A DNA stretch of 23,435 nucleotides from RI-92 sp040235555 (GTDB lineage: Bacteria > Pseudomonadota > Gammaproteobacteria > UBA6429 > Thiohalophilaceae): the NCBI GenBank assembly GCA_040235555.1, contig JBECKZ010000053.1:1-23435 (forward strand), in the 5' to 3' direction. Below, piece by piece: positions 19,072 to 23,435 of the stretch. Each line of letters starts with the position of its first letter. The stretch's first letter is position 1. The notes beneath the pieces are model-generated. The model made no database searches, had not been told where the DNA came from, and saw nothing but the letters and a program-made list of their open reading frames with translations. The translations under genes were made by a program, and so were the position numbers.

Positions 19072-19977
19072 ATGGACTATCCCCGGATATCCCTGGATCA
19101 GTGGCGGGCCCTGGTCAGTGTGGTGGAGGCAGGCGGCTACGCCCAGGCCGCGGCCCAAATTCACAAGAGCCAGTCGACTCTGTCCCATGCAATCCAGCAA
19201 CTGGAACGGTTGATCGGCGCCAAGGTCTTCGAGGTCCAGGGCCGGAAGGCAGTACTCACCCCAACCGGCGAGGTGTTGTACCGGCGCGGCAAATCCCTGG
19301 TGGATGAAGCCCTGCAACTGGAGCGTGTTGCGCGCAAACTGGCTGCGGGCTGGGAACCGGAAATCCGCATTGCAATTGAGATCCTGTTTCCCGGTTGGCT
19401 GTTGTTTCGCTGCCTGGCACAGTTTGGTGAAGAACACCCGGACATTCGCCTGGAGATCTATGAAACCGTCATGGGTGGCACTGACGAGGCGCTGATCGCA
19501 GGCCAGGTCGATCTCGCGCTCAGTCCGGTCGTGCCCGAAGGCTTTCTGGCCGATCCGCTGATGCAGGTGCGGGTGATCTGCGCGGCGCATCCCGATCATC
19601 CGCTGCATAAACTTGGCCGGCCGATAACCCTGGACGACCTGAGTGCACACCGACAACTGGTGATCCGCGACAGCGGTACCCAGCGCACGCGCAAAGCCAC
19701 CTGGCTCAACGAACAGCGCTGGACCGTCAGCCACAAGGCTACCGCGATCCGCGCGGCAGTGCAGGGACTCGGCTATGCCTGGTTTCCCGAAGAGATCATT
19801 CGCGAAGAACTGGACGCCGGCAAACTCAAACCCCTGCCGTTACTGGAAGGCGCGGAACAGATCGGCACACTTTATCTCATCTACGCCGACCGCGAAGCCG
19901 CCGGCCCCGGAGTGCGCCGCATCGCCGAACTGTTGCAGGAAGTCACTACCTGTGTCCGCGAGCGCGGCGAAAGCTGA
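19072..19977 (+). CDS. LysR-family transcriptional regulator
   Basis: The 301-residue protein has the N-terminal winged helix-turn-helix of LysR regulators in residues 5-65 (LDQWRALVSVVEAGGYAQAA, then SQSTLSHAIQQLERLIG, then LTPTGEVLY). A periplasmic-binding-like effector domain follows from about residue 90 (IRIAIEILFPGWLL). It is divergent from azoR-doxX and most likely regulates them, sensing an unknown co-inducer, perhaps a quinone or electrophile. The ATG at 19072 has no good Shine-Dalgarno sequence, but the protein start fits the family. Confidence 0.92.
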   Translation: MDYPRISLDQWRALVSVVEAGGYAQAAAQIHKSQSTLSHAIQQLERLIGAKVFEVQGRKAVLTPTGEVLYRRGKSLVDEALQLERVARKLAAGWEPEIRIAIEILFPGWLLFRCLAQFGEEHPDIRLEIYETVMGGTDEALIAGQVDLALSPVVPEGFLADPLMQVRVICAAHPDHPLHKLGRPITLDDLSAHRQLVIRDSGTQRTRKATWLNEQRWTVSHKATAIRAAVQGLGYAWFPEEIIREELDAGKLKPLPLLEGAEQIGTLYLIYADREAAGPGVRRIAELLQEVTTCVRERGES

Positions 19978-20138
19978 ATCAAAGACACGACGCTTCAGCG
20001 AACACTTGGATCGTTTGGCAATTACGTCCAGAAGACCTAAACTGGAAATAACTCAGGATAAGCAAGGCAATTGCCAGGATGACGGATGTAAAACCCAGTG
20101 ATAGAAGGTTGAGTTCGCTTTTCCAGCTTTATTACGAT

Positions 20139-20184
20139 TTAGGCGAACGTTCGTCTAATACGGTAAATTACGAACGGTCGTCTA
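20139..20184. promoter_or_regulatory. Two tandem TetR-type palindromic operators
   Basis: TTAGGCGAACGTTCGTCTAA (20139-20158) is a 20-bp palindrome with one mismatched pair. It is followed 27 bases later by a second copy of its right portion, CGAACGGTCGTCTA at 20171-20184 against CGAACGTTCGTCTA at 20144-20157 (one mismatch). Size and symmetry resemble operators of TetR-family repressors. The pair lies directly upstream of the first cassette gene and may control the array promoter. No tetR gene is in the window. Alternatively the repeats could be integrase-binding direct repeats of an attI-like site. Confidence 0.5.
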
Positions 20185-20198
20185 TATAACTGTTAGAT
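20153..20198 (+). other. attC-like or attI-like recombination site at the left edge of the array
   Basis: GTTAGAT at 20192-20198 matches the integron core site GTTRRRY, and GTCTAAT at 20153-20159 is the imperfect complementary R'' box. The arms TCTAATACGGTAAAT and the complement of ATATAACTGTTAGA pair imperfectly. The site is short (46 bp) and partly overlaps the palindromic operators. It marks the left boundary of the cassette array. Confidence 0.5.
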
Positions 20199-20768
20199 AT
20201 GAATATAAAAAACACTATAGCTCTGTCGATCGGAATCTGCCTAATGATCTGTGTATCTGCTGTGTATGCAGATAGTTATCTTGAGTGCGTTTCAAATGCA
20301 TATAGAAATTTGCAATTGAAGAGAATAAATGCTTTTAACATTACTGAAAAACAACTGATGCATAAAAATCAAGAATTGGCTCAGGTTTTTCACCCGCAAA
20401 TAGAAAAAATACAAACAATAGTAAGGTTAGATGTTATTTCCTTTAATTATTTCGTTAAAAATTATCCAAATAAAATGAAGAAATACTATGAGAAAAACCC
20501 TCTGACCCTGGCTAGTTTAGCCCCGAGATGGAATGTAATGATTAATCGTGAACATAATCATGCATTTAACGAGTTAATTAAAAACTATAAATTTAAAAAG
20601 AAATATAAATATCTTGAATTACTTGAGGACAAGTTATTGAAAGTTCAGGATAGTGAATTATTCAAAAGATCTGAAGAAGCATACTATTCTCTATTCATTA
20701 CAGAAGCTAAATCGGAAAAGCTAAAAGAACATTCAATGATGAAAGTGCAAGAATTAGGGTGTAATTAG
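20199..20768 (+). CDS. Secreted cassette protein of unknown function (AT-rich)
   Basis: A 189-residue protein that I do not recognise. The N-terminus is a signal peptide (hydrophobic IALSIGICLMICVSAVYA, probable cleavage after Ala24 before DSYLEC). The mature part is lysine-rich and largely helical, with two cysteines at the ends (Cys30 and Cys188) that could form a disulfide. The codon use and base composition are strikingly AT-rich compared with the flanking chromosome. The ATG begins immediately after the recombination core site, and there is no Shine-Dalgarno sequence, so translation may be leaderless-like or weak. It is the first cassette and directly follows the tandem palindromes. Confidence 0.8.
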   Translation: MNIKNTIALSIGICLMICVSAVYADSYLECVSNAYRNLQLKRINAFNITEKQLMHKNQELAQVFHPQIEKIQTIVRLDVISFNYFVKNYPNKMKKYYEKNPLTLASLAPRWNVMINREHNHAFNELIKNYKFKKKYKYLELLEDKLLKVQDSELFKRSEEAYYSLFITEAKSEKLKEHSMMKVQELGCN

Positions 20769-20787
20769 ACTGTGTTGAGGAGAAAAT

Positions 20788-20847
20788 ATCTAACAATTAT
20801 TTCAAATCGACGCCAAAAAGCGGCGCGATTTAATTAAAACGTTAGCT
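20788..20847 (+). other. attC site 1
   Basis: A textbook 60-bp attC. R'' is ATCTAAC (20788-20794, consensus RYYYAAC) and the core R' is GTTAGCT (20841-20847, consensus GTTRRRY). The inner arms TTCAAATCGACGCC and GGCGCGATTTAATT pair apart from an extrahelical base, with a short AAAAAGC loop. Confidence 0.9.
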
Positions 20848-20874
20848 GTCCAACTGTATCTATCGGAGATCCCT

Positions 20875-21699
20875 ATGACTAGCGAGATTGCGGACCACTG
20901 GGGCAAGGGCGACATCTACAGCTTGATCGTTGCGGCCTTGAACAAGATGTCCAAGCCTCTGAACGGCTTGACACTCGAAGACCTGGCTCCAGTTGACCAT
21001 TTTCACGCGCGGGGTCTCCCCGCAACTGTTGAACTCGCGGATCGACTCCCGATCAAGGCCGGCCAGCACATTCTGGACATTGGCTGTGGGCTGGGCGGCC
21101 CCGCCCGCTACATGGCAAACCGATTTCAATGCAAGGTAAGCGGCCTCGACATAACCGAGCCCTTCGTTGATGCAGCAAACAAGCTGACGGAACTCCTTGG
21201 AATGAAACTGGCGGTGAAAGTCGAACAGGGCGACGGTCAGCGCCTGCCGTATCCCGATTCGCACTTTGATGGTGCCTACACGCAGCACGTCACCATGAAC
21301 GTGGCCGATCGCCAGAGATTTTTCACGGAAGCCTATAGAGTGCTCAAGCCTGGTGCTTTCTTTGCGCTTAGCGAGCACGGCCTGGGCCCGAAGGGCAACC
21401 CGCACCATCCCGTTCCGTGGTCGGCGGACGGCAGTGGCGCGTACCTCCTTACCCCATCCGAGACTCGAGCGGTTTTGGAAGAGACTGGATTCGAGGACAT
21501 CGTCATTGAGGACACCGGAGCCAAGTATGCCGCCGGATATAGGATTGCGATCGAAAAAGCCGAAAAAGGCGCTTTGCCACTGCTCGGTGTACACATACTG
21601 ATGGGCGAGACCGCCTTGCAGAAAACGCGCAACACATTGCGGAACATAGAGGAAGGTCGCACACATCCTATTCAACTGATCTGCCGCAAGCCACTATAA
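20875..21699 (+). CDS. SAM-dependent methyltransferase (cassette gene)
   Basis: A 274-residue class I methyltransferase. Motif I is LDIGCGLGG (67-75), the acidic end of strand 2 is LDIT (Asp92), and motif II/III is QGDGQRLPYPDSHFDGAYTQHVTMNV. The N-terminal segment DHFHARGLPATVELADRL resembles small-molecule methyltransferases of the UbiE and sarcosine/dimethylglycine methyltransferase type. The substrate cannot be predicted. GGAG lies 6 bases before the ATG. Its GC content resembles the chromosome and differs from the previous cassette. Confidence 0.88.
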   Translation: MTSEIADHWGKGDIYSLIVAALNKMSKPLNGLTLEDLAPVDHFHARGLPATVELADRLPIKAGQHILDIGCGLGGPARYMANRFQCKVSGLDITEPFVDAANKLTELLGMKLAVKVEQGDGQRLPYPDSHFDGAYTQHVTMNVADRQRFFTEAYRVLKPGAFFALSEHGLGPKGNPHHPVPWSADGSGAYLLTPSETRAVLEETGFEDIVIEDTGAKYAAGYRIAIEKAEKGALPLLGVHILMGETALQKTRNTLRNIEEGRTHPIQLICRKPL

Positions 21700-21717
21700 T
21701 TACACTTGCGGGTGAGC

Positions 21718-21775
21718 GGCTAACCCGCCGCTGCAGCGGACGTGCAGACGCACGCCGCTGAGCGCAATGTTATGT
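21718..21775 (+). other. attC site 2 (GC-rich type, variant core)
   Basis: R'' GGCTAAC (21718-21724) and core GTTATGT (21769-21775) bound a GC-rich dyad in which GCAGCGGACGTGC pairs with GCACGCCGCTG around an AGAC loop, with extrahelical bases. The core deviates from GTTRRRY at one position. The type differs from attC 1 and 3. Confidence 0.8.
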
Positions 21776-21810
21776 TTCGCGACAGATAGTCATTACAAGG
21801 AAAACTTTCA

Positions 21811-22131
21811 ATGAAGGATGACACCCCGATAATTCGGTTGTTTCTCACAAAGATGAAGCCTGAGTTTTTCGAGCTATCGGAGAAGGAAAGAGTGACATTT
21901 ATGGCAAAAGATCGAGCTAATCTCGATGATTTAGGGATGAAAGCAATTTCGATGATTGATTGTAGCGGCAGGGATGATAAATGGGATTACATTGGTGTCG
22001 AAAACTGGCCTTCAATGGAAGCAATAAAGAAACGTGAAAAATTTGAAAATGAGGTGCTAGAGATATCTAAATATGTCGAATATGAGACTCATTTAGGTGT
22101 TGCCCAATCATTTGAAAGTTATGGAAAGTAG
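21811..22131 (+). CDS. Small cassette protein, possible dimeric alpha/beta-barrel
   Basis: A 106-residue cytoplasmic protein of unknown function. The alternating beta/alpha pattern (IIRLFLTKMKPEFFELS, helix with FMAKDRANLDDLG, KAISMIDCSG, WDYIGVENWPSMEAIKKRE, then EVLEISKYVEYETHLGV) resembles dabb/ferredoxin-like small proteins, such as monooxygenase-like or EthD/YciI relatives. AAGGA lies about 10 bases before the ATG. It is more AT-rich than the preceding cassette gene. The fold is an inference from pattern only. Confidence 0.75.
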   Translation: MKDDTPIIRLFLTKMKPEFFELSEKERVTFMAKDRANLDDLGMKAISMIDCSGRDDKWDYIGVENWPSMEAIKKREKFENEVLEISKYVEYETHLGVAQSFESYGK

Positions 22132-22140
22132 TAGAAAGAA

Positions 22141-22216
22141 ATATAACAAATCGTTCAAGTCAGTGGACGCTACACAGCTTCGCTATTTTTAGTGCCACTT
22201 AACTCAAACGTTAGGC
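22141..22216 (+). other. attC site 3
   Basis: A 76-bp site with R'' ATATAAC (22141-22147) and a consensus core GTTAGGC (22210-22216). Inner arms CAAGTCAGTGGACGC and GTGCCACTTAACT pair with an extrahelical gap, and the loop holds TACACAGCTTCGC and flanks. Confidence 0.88.
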
Positions 22217-22253
22217 GACATAGCGCAACGTGCACTTCTCGCGGAGGTAAACC

Positions 22254-22589
22254 ATGCCACACGACCCACCCAACCCGGCCTATTTCCTCGCCCACTTGCG
22301 CGTTCCTGACATCGACAGGTATCGCCGGGAGTACGGGCGTAAGGTTCTTTCGCAGGTGGTGGCCATGGGAGGAAAGTTACTGGTCGCAAGTTCCAGCCCT
22401 ACGGTGCTCGAAGGAGACTGGGAGTCAACCTGGACGGCGCTAATTCAATTCCCGGACCGGGCAGCGGCACTTCGCTGGTATCAGTCCCAAGAATATGCCC
22501 CCTTAAAAAAGCTTCGCCTTGAGGAAATGACGACGGGAGGGGAGGTCGTCATATTCGATGGCTACCAACCGCCAGCGACCGAGTCGTGA
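22254..22589 (+). CDS. DUF1330-like small protein (cassette gene)
   Basis: A 111-residue protein with the DUF1330 pattern of a dimeric alpha/beta-barrel: YFLAHLRVPDIDRYRREYGRK, GGKLLVASSSPTVLEGDW, TALIQFPDRAAALRWYQSQEYAPLKKLR, and a C-terminal strand VVIFDGY. Members are small dimeric proteins of mostly unknown role. GGAGG lies 6 bases before the ATG. The GC-rich composition contrasts with cassette 3. Confidence 0.88.
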   Translation: MPHDPPNPAYFLAHLRVPDIDRYRREYGRKVLSQVVAMGGKLLVASSSPTVLEGDWESTWTALIQFPDRAAALRWYQSQEYAPLKKLRLEEMTTGGEVVIFDGYQPPATES

Positions 22590-22597
22590 CCGCGTTT

Positions 22598-22659
22598 GCT
22601 ACTTACCGGGTCGATGTCGGAGCAGATTCGCGGCGCGCCGCTGAACTCGGTCGTTTGGC
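22598..22659 (+). other. attC site 4 (degenerate)
   Basis: The right half, CCGCTGAACTCGGTCGTTTGGC, is stated here as CCGCTGAACTCGG followed by core GTTTGGC (22653-22659), which differs from GTTRRRY at one position. Left-half pairing with TACCGGGTCGATGTCGG is imperfect, and the R'' box (GCTACTTAC) is weak. Position between two cassette genes supports the call. Confidence 0.55.
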
Positions 22660-22694
22660 ATATACTCAAATCAGTTTAATATTTGGGGTGTGAC

Positions 22695-23414
22695 ATGTCA
22701 GCAAAGACTGCGAGTGAGGGGGCGGTTCAAACAGCATCTCCTCGTCAATGGATCAGTTTAGTTGTGGTGTATCTCTTGATTCCTCTAGTTCTCTTGGTGT
22801 GTGGAGGGGATTTTGGTTGGTGGCAGGCATGGGTCTATTCCGTGCTGATTGTTGCCGCCGGCCCAGGAGGGCGCATTTTGGCGGAGCGGCGGCATCCCGG
22901 GTTGATGGCCGAACGGCAAAATACGGAGAAGGCTCAAAGTGCGAAAGCCTGGGATAAAGTACTTGCGCCGTTGATGGCACTGAGTGTGAGTTTTCCACTG
23001 GTCATTGTGGCTGGCCTGGATCATCGCTCTGGCTGGTCACCCGTATTTCCGTTGTGGCTCATCGTGCCAGGCTTCATTTTGATCGCGCTCGGATACACTT
23101 TCGCTGCATGGGCATTGGCAGAGAACCGTTTTTTCTCCAGCGTGGTGCGCATTCAGCTGGATCGCGGACATGTGGTGTGTGACAGTGGCCCCTATCGGAT
23201 TGTGCGACATCCGGGCTATGCTGGAAATATCCTGGCCCTCCCGGGTCTGGTGCTGGCCTTAAGCTCGATGTGGACACTGATTCCGGCGGCGGTGGCGCTG
23301 ATCATCGCGGTGATTAGAACGGTGCTGGAAGACCGGACTCTACAGAACGAGTTGTCGGGCTATCGCGGCTATGTTCGACGCGTGCGCTATCGGTTGATTC
23401 AGGGAATATACTGA
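22695..23414 (+). CDS. Isoprenylcysteine carboxyl methyltransferase-like membrane protein (cassette gene)
   Basis: A 239-residue membrane protein with about five hydrophobic segments and the ICMT/PEMT-type SAM-binding motif GPYRIVRHPGYAGNIL (residues about 170-185), followed by a conserved acidic region (EDRTL) and YRGYVRRVRYRLIQ at the end. Bacterial members methylate unknown lipid or small-molecule substrates. I placed the start at ATG 22695 rather than the TTG at 22683, because GGGG lies about 7 bases upstream of the ATG. The open frame ends 21 bases from the right edge, so its own attC, if present, lies outside. Confidence 0.85.
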   Translation: MSAKTASEGAVQTASPRQWISLVVVYLLIPLVLLVCGGDFGWWQAWVYSVLIVAAGPGGRILAERRHPGLMAERQNTEKAQSAKAWDKVLAPLMALSVSFPLVIVAGLDHRSGWSPVFPLWLIVPGFILIALGYTFAAWALAENRFFSSVVRIQLDRGHVVCDSGPYRIVRHPGYAGNILALPGLVLALSSMWTLIPAAVALIIAVIRTVLEDRTLQNELSGYRGYVRRVRYRLIQGIY

Positions 23415-23435
23415 AGGGGCTCATCTGTGCAATTT

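Larger units (their letters stand above)
20153..23435 (+). mobile_element. Integron-type gene-cassette array without integrase in view (CALIN-like)
   Basis: Five consecutive plus-strand genes, each in its own cassette, are separated by attC-like sites whose core sequences end at about 20198, 20847, 21775, 22216 and 22659. Cassette limits, taken at G^TT of each core, are about 20193-20841, 20842-21769, 21770-22210, 22211-22653, and 22654 onward. The attC sites differ in sequence type and the genes differ visibly in base composition, as expected for captured cassettes of mixed origin. No integrase gene lies between the LysR gene and the first cassette, where it would normally be. The array is therefore a cluster lacking an integrase, unless intI lies to the right or elsewhere. 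It continues beyond the window. Confidence 0.8.

Noticed and set aside
19006..19734. Long open frame of 242 codons opposite the LysR gene
   Set aside because: It is fully antisense to a clear LysR regulator, lacks family motifs and is explained by the codon bias of the real gene.
19978..20138. Integron integrase gene or attI with intI next to the array
   Set aside because: No open frame with tyrosine-recombinase motifs exists on either strand here; the LysR gene occupies the left flank.

Overview
The window looks like a chromosomal stretch of a gammaproteobacterium of moderate GC content. I cannot name the genus; the assignment rests on the gene families and on the sigma-54/NtrC-type signals. 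It falls into four parts.

(1) 1-4229 carries two convergent cyclic-di-GMP genes. One is the 3' end of a diguanylate cyclase. The other is a large membrane sensor with PAS, PAS, GAF, GGDEF and EAL domains.

(2) 4469-14606 is a complete guanidine-utilisation locus, all on the minus strand. In transcription order it holds an NtrC-like site, a sigma-54 promoter, a guanidine-I (ykkC) riboswitch, a periplasmic binding protein, an intrinsic hairpin, an ABC permease, an ABC ATPase, two DUF1989 proteins (carboxyguanidine deiminase subunits, formerly urea carboxylase-associated proteins 2 and 1), a palindromic intergenic element, a biotin-dependent urea/guanidine carboxylase and an allophanate hydrolase. 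By homology alone this would be labelled urea degradation. The riboswitch and the DUF1989 pair show that guanidine is the likely substrate: guanidine is imported, carboxylated with ATP to carboxyguanidine, deiminated to allophanate and hydrolysed to ammonia and CO2. The promoter implies nitrogen-limitation control and the riboswitch adds substrate sensing.

(3) 14624-19977 is ordinary chromosome. It holds a MipA/OmpV outer-membrane protein, a solitary HNH-type zinc protein, a CPBP-family membrane protease, a small polytopic membrane protein, and a divergent unit of a LysR regulator facing azoR and doxX-like genes.

(4) 20139-23435 is an integron-type gene-cassette array without an integrase gene in the window (a CALIN, or the edge of one). 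Single plus-strand genes are separated by attC-like sites of clearly different sequence types. The genes are an AT-rich secreted orphan, a SAM methyltransferase, two small proteins that look like dimeric alpha/beta-barrel types, and an isoprenylcysteine-methyltransferase-like membrane protein. A pair of TetR-type palindromic operators lies just ahead of the first cassette. The array runs off the right edge.
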